64,000 bases of DNA from Rarobacter incanus (GTDB lineage Bacteria > Actinomycetota > Actinomycetes > Actinomycetales > Cellulomonadaceae): contig NZ_VFNV01000001.1 in assembly GCF_006715765.1 (NCBI RefSeq), positions 124,001 through 188,000 on the forward strand. Direction: 5' to 3'. Positions within the stretch are counted from its first letter, which is position 1; every line of letters starts with the position of its first letter. Positions 1 through 8,209 of the stretch are shown here, one piece after another. The notes under the pieces are model-generated. The model made no database searches, had not been told where the DNA came from, and saw nothing but the letters and a program-made list of their open reading frames with translations. The position numbers were made by a program, and so were the translations under genes.

Positions 1-715
1 CGGCGCGACGCAGCGTCTTGACGGTCGCTTCGTCATCGAGCAGGGCAGCCACGATTTGCCCGCTTTCAGCAACAGGCTGGCTCCGCACGACGACCCAGTC
101 CCCGTCGCAGATGGCAGCGTCGACCATAGAATCCCCGGCCACTTTGAGCATAAAGACTTCGCCATCGCCCACCAGCTGCTTGGGCAAGGGGAACACGTCC
201 TCGACCTGCTGATCGGCAAGAATTGGCGAGCCCGCCGCGATGCGTCCCACCAGCGGAACCGGCGTAACCTGGCTCGCGATCGATGCGGTATCGACACCAG
301 CGGTATTCGAAGGTGCCTCCTGCGGTGCCGCGGCGGCAGGTCGCGGTGCATCCTTGCCCGTCGTCACCGAGAGCGCCGCGGCCGTCAGCTCCATCGCGCG
401 GGGACGATGCTTGTCGCGTCGCAGATACCCCTTGTCTTCCAGCGCTAGCAATTGGTACTTCACGCTCGAGGGCGAGACCATGCCGACTGCAAGCCCGATC
501 TCGCGCATCGAAGGCGCGTAACCGCGAGCGTCGAGGGACTCGCGAATGACCTGCAGTATCTCGCGCTGGCGTTCGGATACATCGCTATGGGTTTGACCCG
601 CACTGAGAACGCTTCCTTGCCCGCGCTTCTTGGCGGTGCGGGACCAGGACACGTCTGGTGGTCTGTGCCTCGGATTGACGCCTTTGCCGGATCCCTTCGA
701 CTCGTTAAGGGCCAC
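1..715 (-). CDS. lexA: SOS repressor LexA (3' end cut by window edge)
   Basis: Transcriptional repressor of the SOS regulon; RecA-stimulated self-cleavage releases DNA-damage genes. Reading the minus strand gives 238 codons before the window edge. Residues about 45-110 form the winged-helix DNA-binding domain ([15 protein letters not shown], then [17 protein letters not shown]). An Ala/Pro-rich linker follows, then the S24 peptidase domain with the Ala161-Gly162 cleavage site (GRIAAGSPI), catalytic Ser196 (VAGDSMVDA) and catalytic Lys233 (ATVKTL). The GTG start at 713-715 is chosen because a GAGGGAGGG ribosome site lies 8 bases upstream; the first ~40 residues are a basic extension, as in other actinobacterial LexA. 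Only the last few residues are missing. It is divergent from a LysM gene, the usual actinobacterial arrangement. Confidence 0.96.
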   Translation of the reverse strand, partial: MALNESKGSGKGVNPRHRPPDVSWSRTAKKRGQGSVLSAGQTHSDVSERQREILQVIRESLDARGYAPSMREIGLAVGMVSPSSVKYQLLALEDKGYLRRDKHRPRAMELTAAALSVTTGKDAPRPAAAAPQEAPSNTAGVDTASIASQVTPVPLVGRIAAGSPILADQQVEDVFPLPKQLVGDGEVFMLKVAGDSMVDAAICDGDWVVVRSQPVAESGQIVAALLDDEATVKTLRRA

Positions 716-872
716 GATCGAATCCCTCCCTCGTTCCAATGTCACACGGTCGTGTTGCACTACTTGTGCGATTGATCGTACAAGTCTACGACACTCAGAT
801 TGTCGATGCCACGGTTGTATGAAACATCGCACAAGGGTTGCAATGCGCGCGCACCAAGCGTACGGTTGTAGG

Positions 873-889
873 CATACAGATGTTCTAAT
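873..889 (+). promoter_or_regulatory. Candidate LexA box and -10 of the LysM gene
   Basis: CATACAGATGTTCT (873-886) matches 10 of 14 positions of the Gram-positive/actinobacterial LexA operator CGAACATATGTTCG, with one perfect half-site. It overlaps a good -10 hexamer TCTAAT (884-889) on the plus strand; I see no good -35. Position and neighbours fit LexA repression of the LysM gene, but the left half-site is poor, so this is a candidate only. Confidence 0.4.
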
Positions 890-907
890 GGGAATTGGGA
901 GGCTTTC

Positions 908-1321
908 ATGGCTGTCACGGGCGATGGATTTGGCGGAATCGCCGGCGGGTTTGGCGGACGGGCGGCCGCGGGTGTGGGCGGGACCGATGGTTTTGGCAAG
1001 TGGGTGGCCGCGGGCGTCGGCGGGGCCGGTGGTGGATCCGTCCGCTTGCGTCGCCGTGCGTTGGGTGTAGTGGTAGCGCTGATCACCGTGCTCAGCTTCC
1101 TCATCGGCTGGTCGGGCGCCTTTGCCGGAGATGCGCAATCTCCAGTTCCTGTGCGCGTGCACACCGTGATGTCCGGGGAGACTCTGTGGCAAATTGCGGC
1201 AGGCGTAGCCGAGCCCGGTGAAGACGTGCGCGACGTATTGGTTACTATCGGCGACCTGAACGATCTCGATGGATCTCACATCGAGCCGGGGATGCTCATC
1301 CTCTTGCCGCGCGCGGTGTGA
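908..1321 (+). CDS. LysM-domain single-pass membrane protein, likely SOS-induced division inhibitor
   Basis: A 137-residue protein with a Gly-rich N-terminus, basic RLRRR, one membrane segment (about residues 50-68) and an extracytoplasmic LysM domain (about 84-135, beginning [14 protein letters not shown]) that binds peptidoglycan. A GGGAGG ribosome site precedes the ATG. Small membrane LysM proteins divergent from lexA are SOS-induced cell-division suppressors or wall hydrolases in relatives (YneA, DivS and ChiZ/Rv2719c occupy this position); assigning that role here is inference from position, layout and the candidate LexA box. No extra catalytic domain is visible. The Gly-rich N-terminus is longer than I would expect, but the ribosome site supports this start. 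Confidence 0.85.
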   Translation: MAVTGDGFGGIAGGFGGRAAAGVGGTDGFGKWVAAGVGGAGGGSVRLRRRALGVVVALITVLSFLIGWSGAFAGDAQSPVPVRVHTVMSGETLWQIAAGVAEPGEDVRDVLVTIGDLNDLDGSHIEPGMLILLPRAV

Positions 1322-1537
1322 GCTAGGTTGCCCATTGCGTCGTCGTGCCGAATCCTGGTGGCCGCCCCGTGGCCCGGGTGAGGCACTGGGAGGGATTAGC
1401 CGCCCGCTTTTCGGTGGTGACCGCACATGAAGCCGTCGGTGGACCTTCTTCGCGGTGTGTCAATTCGGTGCCGTTCGCGGCCGCGGGAAATGTTGGCGCT
1501 AGCCGGGTTGGTCCTCGTCCAGTATCTGGACGGACGC

Positions 1538-1566
1538 TTGCGCAAAAGGTTAGGCTAACCTAAATT
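1538..1566 (+). promoter_or_regulatory. Iron-box (DtxR/IdeR) promoter without an obvious target gene
   Basis: Positions 1545-1563 match 17 of 19 bases of the DtxR/IdeR operator TTAGGTTAGSCTAACCTAA, including the whole palindromic core. The operator lies in the spacer of a plausible promoter: TTGCGC (1538-1543), 17 bases, TAAATT (1561-1566). A metal-loaded DtxR-family repressor on this site would block polymerase. No siderophore, ferritin or haem gene lies downstream; the next certain gene is nrdR at 2013. Confidence 0.7.
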
Positions 1567-1573
1567 GGTTGTG

Positions 1574-1867
1574 GTGCTGGACGACTGGGGGTTCGAAGGT
1601 GCTGATGTCAGGCGGTTCGCGGCTTGGAGGCTGCGCCGCGCGTTGCGGGGTCGCTGTGGTATCGAGATCGCGCAGCGGGGACGGGGCGTCCCGGTGGGGA
1701 GTGTCCACATGGACACTCCCCACCGGCGGTTCCGTCGCTTCCCGGTGCGCGAGCGGTGTCCGGGCACCTTCGCTCGCGCCCTTGACGAGACCAAGACTCG
1801 CGCTTCCCGGTGCGTGGGCGGTGTCCGGGCACCTTTGTTAGTGCCCCGGGAGCGGGGTCCGCGCTAA
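1574..1867 (+). CDS. Possible small leaderless ORF under the iron box (unrecognised)
   Basis: A GTG lies exactly seven bases after the TAAATT -10 of the iron-box promoter, the same spacing as the apparent leaderless starts of murE, dnaE, hisD and argC in this window. The frame stays open for 97 codons: an unremarkable beginning (VVLDDWGFEGADVRRFAAWR) followed by Arg-rich sequence running through a 36-bp palindrome and both copies of a 35-bp repeat. I recognise no domain. The second half looks like translated repeat DNA, so this may be a gene remnant, a short regulatory RNA or chance. Listed for its promoter context only. Confidence 0.15.
   Translation: MLDDWGFEGADVRRFAAWRLRRALRGRCGIEIAQRGRGVPVGSVHMDTPHRRFRRFPVRERCPGTFARALDETKTRASRCVGGVRAPLLVPRERGPR
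1691..1726. repeat. Perfect 36-bp inverted repeat
   Basis: Two 17-base arms (left arm CCGGTGGGGAGTGTCCA, right arm its exact complement) around a 2-base centre. The hairpin would be very stable but has no T-tract on either side, so it is not a canonical intrinsic terminator. It may stop transcription from the iron-box promoter, bind a dimeric protein, or be a remnant of a small mobile repeat. Confidence 0.85.
1736..1835. repeat. 35-bp direct repeat, two copies
   Basis: Copies at 1736-1770 and 1801-1835 differ at two positions, are 65 bases apart and end in GTGTCCGGGCACCTT; both contain the inverted motif GTGTCCGGGCAC. They begin 10 bases after the 36-bp palindrome. The rest of the lexA/LysM to nrdR gap (1322-2012) shows nothing else I can name. 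Confidence 0.8.
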
Positions 1868-2012
1868 TGCTTGGCGTCCGAGCGTGCGAGCTGGGCCTGC
1901 TTCGCGGCCTTGGTGCCAAGGACGCAACTTCCCGCTAACGGGCAGGGACCGAGTAGCATTCACCTCAGGGCATCCAGTCGCGATGCCTGCGTTAGCGAAT
2001 TGAGGAGAGCCG

Positions 2013-2474
2013 TTGCACTGCCCGTTTTGTAGGAATCCCGACTCACGAGTCGTCGATTCGCGGACCTCGGATGATGGCTTATCAATTCGTCGCAGGCGTC
2101 AATGTCCGGCGTGCGGGCAACGGTTCTCAACGCTCGAGACGGCGAGCCTGGTGGTGGTCAAGCGATCCGGTGTGACCGAGCCCTTCCGCCGAGAAAAGAT
2201 TGTCGGCGGGGTCCGCAAGGCTTGTCAGGGCAGACCGGTCAGTGACGACGATCTCGCGCTCCTGGCGCAGCGGGTAGAAGAGACCCTGCGAGCGTCGGGA
2301 AGCGCGGAGCTTGATTCCCACGACGTGGGTCTGGCAATTCTGGGCCCGCTCAAGGAACTGGACGAGGTTGCCTACATGCGGTTCGCCAGCGTTTATCAGG
2401 GTTTCGAATCGCTCGACGATTTCGAATCGGCCATCAATGTTTTGCGCACCGAACACGGTGACACCGCGCCCTAG
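2013..2474 (+). CDS. nrdR: Transcriptional repressor NrdR
   Basis: Repressor of ribonucleotide reductase genes that senses ATP/dATP. The 153 residues match the family length: an N-terminal zinc ribbon with CPFC (residues 3-6) and CPAC (about 31-34), then an ATP-cone domain starting near [16 protein letters not shown] (about 49). The start is a TTG at 2013, preceded by GAGGAG; translation from it gives the invariant MHCPFC beginning. It follows lexA and the LysM gene as in many actinobacteria. The only promoter signal I find upstream is the iron box about 450 bases away, so iron-linked control of nrdR is possible but speculative. Confidence 0.96.
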   Translation: MHCPFCRNPDSRVVDSRTSDDGLSIRRRRQCPACGQRFSTLETASLVVVKRSGVTEPFRREKIVGGVRKACQGRPVSDDDLALLAQRVEETLRASGSAELDSHDVGLAILGPLKELDEVAYMRFASVYQGFESLDDFESAINVLRTEHGDTAP

Positions 2475-2565
2475 GTGCATTTGGCTTCCGTGGGTGCAAT
2501 TGCCTTGCAGCGGGATCGAGGCCCACACCGCCGCCAATAATGATGAGCGCAGAGTGGGCGCCAAA

Positions 2566-2610
2566 GTGGCCGTGCCGCGAATACCCCAGGGGCATTCGCG
2601 GCACGGCCAC
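2566..2610. terminator. Bidirectional hairpin between nrdR and serA
   Basis: Arms GTGGCCGTGCCGCGAAT and its exact complement (17 bp), plus an inner CCCC/GGGG pair, flanked by AAA on the left and TTA on the right. It lies midway between the convergent nrdR and serA genes, so it can end transcription from both sides; the T-tract is short. Confidence 0.8.
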
Positions 2611-2637
2611 CTTAGATCCAGTCACCGGTGTCTTGCC

Positions 2638-3849
2638 TTAGCGGGTCGTTCCCTTGAGCACCCGCAGGCGAACGGTTTGCTCGATAGCTTCCAGCGCCGC
2701 CACGGTTTCCGGCTCGATCGACGACCCGATATCGGTCACCACGTAACCGAGGTCGCCGCGGGTAGCCAACAGCTGGCCCTCGATGTTCTCTCCGTGCTCG
2801 GCGAGGATGTTGTTGACGCGGGCCAGCACACCAGGGGTGTTGCGGTGAAGGTAGGCGATCCGAGCCGCCCCGGTGCTCTGCTCCAAGGCGAGGTTGGGCA
2901 GATTGACGCTGAGCGTGGTCGAACCCGTGCTGAGGTAGTCAAGGATCTTGTGCGAGACGAACTGTCCGATCGCCTCTTGGGCTTCCTCCGTTGAACCGGC
3001 CGTGTGCGGGCTCAAGATCACGTTTGGCAGCCCCTGGAGGGGGGACGTGAAGGGGTCGCCCTTGCGTTTGGGCTCCGTAGGGAACACATCGACTGCTGCT
3101 CCGGACAGGTGGCCGGTTTGCAGGGCGCTAGCCAGGGCGTCGACGTCGACAACGAACCCGCGCGAAAGGTTCATGAACACGGCACCGGGTTTCATCGCGG
3201 CGAAGTGTTCCTCGCCGAAGATTCCGCGGTTGGACTTGCGCCCGTCAACGTGCAGGGTGACAACGTCCGCTTGCTTGAGTAGGTCGTCGAGGCTTTCTGC
3301 CTTACGCGCATTTCCGAGAGCGAGTTTCTCGGCTATGTCGTAGAAAACGACCGACATGCCAAGGTTCTCGGCGAGGACGGAAAGCTGCGTGCCGATGTTC
3401 CCGTAGCCCACAATTCCGAGCGTCTTGCCGCGCACCTCGTGGGCGCCGATGGCCGACTTGTTCCAGATGCCAGCGTGCATGTCCTTGTCGAACGTCGGCT
3501 GGCGGCGCACCAAGGAGATCATGTTGGAAATGGCAATTTCCACCACCGACCGGGTGTTGGAGAACGGTGCGTTGAACACCGCAATTCCGCGGTTTGCAGC
3601 CGCCTGTAGGTCGATCTGGTTGGTTCCGATGCAAAATGCGCCGATCACCGCCAGTGAGGATGCGGAGGAAATGACCCGCTCCGTCAACTGGGTCTTGGAA
3701 CGGATCCCGATGATGTGGACGCCGGCGAGGGCCTCGATCAGCTCGTCCTCGTCTAGGGCGCCCGTGCGGGTTACGACTTCGATGCCGCGGCTAGCGAGAA
3801 GGCGAGCGGCGTCCGGATGCAGGTTTTCAAGTAACAGGGCTTTTAGCAC
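2638..3849 (-). CDS. serA: D-3-phosphoglycerate dehydrogenase
   Basis: First step of serine synthesis, oxidising 3-phosphoglycerate with NAD+. The 403 residues correspond to the E. coli-type SerA (about 410) rather than the long mycobacterial form. Visible features: the substrate region with CIGTNQIDL and FNAPFSNTRSVVE, the dinucleotide fold with GYGNIGTQL (about 155-165), active-site Arg in NLSRGFV, and His in SPHTAGSTEEAQ (about 285). The C-terminal ~75 residues form an ACT domain (RNTPGVLARVNNI) that in this type binds serine for feedback inhibition. GTG start with a weak ribosome site. It lies downstream of helD on the same strand with a 63-base gap. Confidence 0.95.
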   Translation of the reverse strand: MLKALLLENLHPDAARLLASRGIEVVTRTGALDEDELIEALAGVHIIGIRSKTQLTERVISSASSLAVIGAFCIGTNQIDLQAAANRGIAVFNAPFSNTRSVVEIAISNMISLVRRQPTFDKDMHAGIWNKSAIGAHEVRGKTLGIVGYGNIGTQLSVLAENLGMSVVFYDIAEKLALGNARKAESLDDLLKQADVVTLHVDGRKSNRGIFGEEHFAAMKPGAVFMNLSRGFVVDVDALASALQTGHLSGAAVDVFPTEPKRKGDPFTSPLQGLPNVILSPHTAGSTEEAQEAIGQFVSHKILDYLSTGSTTLSVNLPNLALEQSTGAARIAYLHRNTPGVLARVNNILAEHGENIEGQLLATRGDLGYVVTDIGSSIEPETVAALEAIEQTVRLRVLKGTTR

Positions 3850-3912
3850 CGTTCCATCGTGCCCCTAAATGCTGCGGAATCCAAAACGGTCGCGGCGCGG
3901 ACGGAGGGCGGC

Positions 3913-6120
3913 CTATCGGCCGGGGTGGGGCAGCGCAAACCCGGCCGGCAAGTCTGCGCTGTGGCTGACGACCAGCCTTCGCGTAGCTCGCGTGAGCGCG
4001 ACGAACAGGTCAGCGGCGCCGCCCGGGCCCGAAAGGATCGCGGCAGGCTCATCGATGACAACGACGTCATATTCGAGCCCCTTGACATCCTGGGCGCTCG
4101 CCACCGAAATTCGCGTCAAGTCATGCAAGCCGGCGTTCGTCTTTGCATACTGCGCTAGCCATTGGCGCGCGCTTGGTGCCTGGGAGGTGATGACGACGAC
4201 GGTACCGTCGGCGAGTTTGGCCGCCTCCGCAACTCCCAACCGAAGCGCCGCCGTCAGCGAAGCCCCTGGTCCGGTGGGTTCGATGCGTATGGCATCGGGC
4301 ACGTCGCGAGCGGGCGTAAGCGTGCTCACCCGCAAACCGGCCGCACGCGCCACGCGGACGGCCAGGTCGCTGATCGCAGCGGGAGTGCGGTAGTTCACAG
4401 TCAGGGTCTCGATGTGCACGTTATGCCCGAAGGGCCGGGCGAGCCTGTGCTCCCAATTTCGGGTGCCGGCGGCCGAACTGGTTTGCGCGGTATCGCCCAC
4501 GATGGTGAACGACCGGGTGGGACAACGGCGGATCAACGAGCGCCACGCCATCGCCGAGAGCTCCTGCGCCTCGTCGACGACGATGTGGCCGTACACCCAG
4601 TCGCGATCGTGGGTGGCGCGATCCGCGGTCGACCCCCCGACCCGTCCAGCGCTGAACCGAGAGGCGAGGGTTTCGGCGTCGACGATACCTCCGCCGGCCC
4701 CAGAACCATCGAGCACGTCCCTGGCGAATGCCACCGCTTGTTCTCGCTCGCGCTCCGCGTCGCGATCGCGCGAACCATCATCGATAGGCCCAAGCAATTG
4801 CCACGCGTGATCGACCAGCGGAACGTCGTCGACGGACCAGCCCGCACCTCGTTCGCGCCTGACGGCGTCTCGCTCCGCTGGGGAGAGCATCGGGGCGGCC
4901 TGCTCCAAGCGGTGCGGTTTCGCGAAGAGATCCGCGATGAGGTCTTCGGCCGTGATGGGGAACCAAGCAATATTCAATGCCCGGCGCACGTTGCGATTTG
5001 TCCGCAGGTCCTCGCTGACGACCCCCCGAAACTCCGAGTCGGGGCTCTGCCCGTCGGCAACGAGGTATTGGTCCGTCAGCACCCTCAACATCTCCTTGAC
5101 AAACGTCAGGCGGGCCTCGTTATGGGGCTTGTGGCGCCTGCGTGCCTTCGCGATCGCGCCTGCGATGTCATCGCGGCGGATGACTACCTGCACGCCATCG
5201 ATGGAGATCACCTCATCGGCGGCGGGCACTCGTTCGCGGGCTCGTACCGCATTTTCGATGATGCGCAACCAGGCAGTGCTGCCCTTGACGCGTGCGGCCT
5301 GGGGCGTGTCCACGGCGGTGATGGCCATGCCCGGCACCAATCCCGCGATCGTCGTCGAGACTACTCCTGTCTCGCCTAGTGACGGCAGGACCTGGTCGAT
5401 ATACCGCAGGAATGTGCGCGACGGACCGACGATGAGAACGCCGGATTTGGAGAGCCGGTCGCGGTGGGAATACAGCAGGTACGCCGCGCGGTGCAGCGCC
5501 ACCGCGGTCTTGCCCGTCCCGGGCCCGCCCTGGACTACCAGCGCCCCGGGGACCTCAGAGCGGATGATGCGGTCCTGCTCGCTTTGGATGGTCGCAACGA
5601 TGTCGTGCATCTTGCCGGTGCGCCCCTGCGACAGCGCGGCCATGAGCGCACCCTCACCCGCCAACTCGACGCCTGCGGGCCGATCCACGTCGAGCAAATC
5701 GTCCTCGAGCGCCACCACCTTGCGTCGTTCGACGGTCAGGTGGCGTCGCCGCCAAATCCCCAGGCGGTGCGCTGCCGTGGCGCGGTAGAAGGGAGCCGCC
5801 GCCGGCGCCCGCCAATCCGTCAGGATCGGTCGATGCTCCGCATCCGTCAGGCCGATCCGGCCAATGTAGGTGGTCGCGCCGTCATCGGCATCGAGTCGAC
5901 CGAAGCAGAGCCGGTCCTCGATCGCATCCAATTGATTCGCACGATCCTCGTACAGCGCCGCGAAGGCGTCCCGCTCCGAGCGATTCTGCGGGGAACCGCT
6001 GGGGCCGGACTTTCGCACGGCCGCGAGCCGGGCGCGAAACAACGCGCGCAGTTCGTCGAGCCGATCATAGAACCTAGATACGACGGCTTGTTCGGTCGCG
6101 ATCTCGTGTGTCTTCGTCAT
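3913..6120 (-). CDS. helD: HelD-type RNA polymerase recycling ATPase
   Basis: UvrD/Rep-like superfamily 1 ATPase that pries stalled RNA polymerase off DNA; some actinobacterial relatives (HelR) also displace rifamycin. Visible features: an N-terminal coiled coil (residues about 5-40) that in the family enters the secondary channel, the family segment TDWRAPAAAPFY (about 101-112), Walker A GGPGTGKTAVAL (about 198-209), a Walker B region HIVVDEAQELSAM, and C-terminal motifs such as SVASAQDVKGLEYDVV. The length (735) fits. I chose the ATG at 6120 because GGAG lies 9 bases upstream; an in-frame ATG at 6150 has no ribosome site and lies only about 20 bases after a GATAAT -10. Whether this member gives rifamycin tolerance cannot be read from the sequence. 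Confidence 0.9.
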   Translation of the reverse strand: MTKTHEIATEQAVVSRFYDRLDELRALFRARLAAVRKSGPSGSPQNRSERDAFAALYEDRANQLDAIEDRLCFGRLDADDGATTYIGRIGLTDAEHRPILTDWRAPAAAPFYRATAAHRLGIWRRRHLTVERRKVVALEDDLLDVDRPAGVELAGEGALMAALSQGRTGKMHDIVATIQSEQDRIIRSEVPGALVVQGGPGTGKTAVALHRAAYLLYSHRDRLSKSGVLIVGPSRTFLRYIDQVLPSLGETGVVSTTIAGLVPGMAITAVDTPQAARVKGSTAWLRIIENAVRARERVPAADEVISIDGVQVVIRRDDIAGAIAKARRRHKPHNEARLTFVKEMLRVLTDQYLVADGQSPDSEFRGVVSEDLRTNRNVRRALNIAWFPITAEDLIADLFAKPHRLEQAAPMLSPAERDAVRRERGAGWSVDDVPLVDHAWQLLGPIDDGSRDRDAEREREQAVAFARDVLDGSGAGGGIVDAETLASRFSAGRVGGSTADRATHDRDWVYGHIVVDEAQELSAMAWRSLIRRCPTRSFTIVGDTAQTSSAAGTRNWEHRLARPFGHNVHIETLTVNYRTPAAISDLAVRVARAAGLRVSTLTPARDVPDAIRIEPTGPGASLTAALRLGVAEAAKLADGTVVVITSQAPSARQWLAQYAKTNAGLHDLTRISVASAQDVKGLEYDVVVIDEPAAILSGPGGAADLFVALTRATRRLVVSHSADLPAGFALPHPGR

Positions 6121-6299
6121 CGTGTGAGTCTCCAGCCGATCGACGGTCATGGCGCGGAAAACGGCATACCATTATCGCGCACATGCGGTGAAGCGCGGTC
6201 GGTGAACTCGCCGGAAGCATTTTTGGCCCATCGGCGTTATAAAGGGCGAGAGCTTGGCGGCCGGGTGGGCGCCGCGCGTACAACACAACGGAGGTCACG

Positions 6300-7211
6300 A
6301 TGACTCAGGCAACCCCTTACTACACGGTCGACGAGGCTGTCGCCCAGGAACTCATCGAACGTGCCGCGGGGCGCCCGGTCACACTCCTCGTGGCGCTGGA
6401 AGGATACCTGGACGCCGGACGCGTCGGGGAACTGGTGAGCGATACGGCGATCGTAGGTGCCGAGCGTTTGGTGACTTTTAACGCCGACGAGTTCATCGAC
6501 TACCGGTCCCGGCGTCCGCGGATCACTTTCGCGGAATCCCGATTCACCGATTACGAGGCCCCGGAAATCGCCGTCGACGTCGCTGCGGACGCCCTGGGGG
6601 CGCCGCTGCTGGTTCTGCACGGTCTCGAACCGGACTATCGGTGGGAGCGATTCGTGACTGCGGTCTGCGCGATCATAGAGCGCTTTGGCGTCGCGCTGAC
6701 GGTAGCTATTCACGGCGTACCTGCGGCGGTGCCCCACACCCGACCCCTGATTACGACGATATCGGCCACACGCGACGATCTGATCCCAAATGAGCCATCG
6801 TGGCTCGACACGCTGGTGCTTCCCGCGGGGGTTATCAACACCTTGCAGGTGCGCCTGGGGGAGTCCGGCCACGATGCGATGGGAATCGCGGTGCACGTCC
6901 CGCACTACCTGGCGCAGTCCGCGTATCAGCCGGCTGCGATCGCGGCACTGGACAAGCTCGACCAGGCGGCCGGGGTGCACGTGGATCCGTCCGGACTACA
7001 AAAGTCGGCCGTGGAAGCGCTAGATGAACTGCGCGAAAGGCTGCAAGAATCACCGGACATCGCGAAGGTCGTAACCACCCTGGAGGGGCAGTACGACACG
7101 ATTCAATCGGGGCGCGCGCAGGCGCATGCGTTGACCGAGCGCCCCGGGCAGGCCGGTGAGGATCTGGCCGCCGAATTGGAAAGGTTCCTTGCCGACCAGG
7201 GCGACGAGTAG
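6300..7211 (+). CDS. PAC2 family protein
   Basis: A 303-residue member of the PAC2 (proteasome assembly chaperone 2-like) family, common in actinobacteria and without settled function. Typical elements are GYLDAGRVGE (about 35-44), a beta-alpha core with PLLVLHGLEPDYRWERF and GVPAAVPHTRPL, and a helical acidic C-terminus. GGAGG stands 6 bases before the ATG; a TATAAA -10 lies at 6238-6243 in the region shared with divergent helD. It converges on the next gene with only 17 bases between the stops. A link to the actinobacterial proteasome is suggested by family name only; no proteasome genes are in the window. Confidence 0.85.
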   Translation: MTQATPYYTVDEAVAQELIERAAGRPVTLLVALEGYLDAGRVGELVSDTAIVGAERLVTFNADEFIDYRSRRPRITFAESRFTDYEAPEIAVDVAADALGAPLLVLHGLEPDYRWERFVTAVCAIIERFGVALTVAIHGVPAAVPHTRPLITTISATRDDLIPNEPSWLDTLVLPAGVINTLQVRLGESGHDAMGIAVHVPHYLAQSAYQPAAIAALDKLDQAAGVHVDPSGLQKSAVEALDELRERLQESPDIAKVVTTLEGQYDTIQSGRAQAHALTERPGQAGEDLAAELERFLADQGDE

Positions 7212-7228
7212 CGGCGAAGGTCGGCGGT

Positions 7229-8137
7229 TCATGGGGTGGCCGGGACCGCGTGAATTGCTGGCGCGTCGATGGGTTGCGCGCCCGCGATGAAGTCCGTCAG
7301 CACGGACCCGGTGAGCAGGGAAACGGATTGCGCATGGGAACGTAGCGTGCGCGAAAGGGCCGGCGCCGCGGGGTCGTTTCCGCTGTCGAGTTGCCCGGCG
7401 AGCACGACGTTTCCGTACCGGCGCCCCTTGAGCACTCCGGTTTCGGCGGCGACGCCCACCCACGCGTGCGGGCCGATCTCCCGCAGCAGGGTTGCCGCTT
7501 CGCGCTTAGTTTGTGTGAGGGGCGGCCTATCGCCAATGTTCATCAGGACGAGGCCGCCCGCCCGTAACTTGCCTATTGCGGTGCGGTAGAACTCGTCCGT
7601 TGTGAGCGCGCTGGGTGTAGTCGCGCCCGCGAATACGTCACGAATAATCACGTCGGCGCTTTTGTCGGACAGTGCGCGCAGCCCCGCGAAGGCGTCGGCG
7701 GTGCGCAGCCGAAGGCGCGGCGCGCGGGGGAGCGCGAACCAGGTCCGGGCGTGGGCCATGAGTTCGCCGTCGATGTCGATCGCGATATGAGTCGATGTCG
7801 GCCTGGAGGCGCTAATCGCGCGAGCGAAGCCGCACGCGGCCGCGCCCAGGTGCGTGAAACGTTCCGCGAGCGGCGCCCGGTCTTCGATGATGTCGCGGAA
7901 GACTTCGAGGTATTCGAAACCGAGGTTCGCGGGATTTGCCGTATCGATGTAGGAGCTTGGAACGTCGTTGACGTACACGGTGAGCGCGGCGGGGTTGTCC
8001 CGATCGAGTTCCAAGCGGATCCGCGACGCTGCGGTGGTCGCGGTCGTATCGGCCAATGTCAGAGGGTCGGGTGACGATGAATTGGAGGTCCCGCGCGGTT
8101 GCTTGGATTGCTTGCGCGGTTGGCGACTCTTGGACAT
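7229..8137 (-). CDS. Spermidine synthase-like methyltransferase-fold protein
   Basis: A 302-residue protein with a disordered Lys/Gln/Ser-rich N-terminus (about 1-40) and a Rossmann-fold core like SpeE: NLGFEYLEVFRDIIED, THLGAAACGFARAI (nucleotide-binding loop), IAIDIDGELMAHART (acidic second strand) and IIRDVFAGATTP. The second-strand motif has no tyrosine or typical putrescine-site signature that I can identify, so spermidine synthesis itself is uncertain; many actinobacterial relatives are annotated only as spermine synthase-like. It is divergent from the SOS-controlled HEPN-dinB operon with 72 bases between the starts. Confidence 0.75.
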   Translation of the reverse strand: MSKSRQPRKQSKQPRGTSNSSSPDPLTLADTTATTAASRIRLELDRDNPAALTVYVNDVPSSYIDTANPANLGFEYLEVFRDIIEDRAPLAERFTHLGAAACGFARAISASRPTSTHIAIDIDGELMAHARTWFALPRAPRLRLRTADAFAGLRALSDKSADVIIRDVFAGATTPSALTTDEFYRTAIGKLRAGGLVLMNIGDRPPLTQTKREAATLLREIGPHAWVGVAAETGVLKGRRYGNVVLAGQLDSGNDPAAPALSRTLRSHAQSVSLLTGSVLTDFIAGAQPIDAPAIHAVPATP

Positions 8138-8160
8138 GAAACTACAGTAGCCTGTCCCGC

Positions 8161-8189
8161 TTGACTATGTAGAACATGTGTTCGATACT
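8161..8189 (+). promoter_or_regulatory. LexA-controlled promoter of the HEPN-dinB operon
   Basis: TTGACT (8161-8166), a 17-base spacer and GATACT (8184-8189) form a strong promoter. The spacer ends with GAACATGTGTTC (8172-8183), a perfect GAAC-N4-GTTC LexA box abutting the -10. LexA bound here should exclude polymerase, so the operon should open on DNA damage. The layout is seen directly; regulation is inferred from known LexA sites. Confidence 0.88.
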
Positions 8190-8209
8190 TGGGTAAGGAG
8201 GTGGTCCAC

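Noticed and set aside
1345-1563. 72-codon plus-strand frame after the LysM gene
   Set aside because: No ribosome site, no recognisable domain, and it runs through the iron-box operator.
6121-6150. ATG 6150 as the helD start
   Set aside because: No ribosome site and very close to a GATAAT -10; ATG 6120 has GGAG at good spacing.
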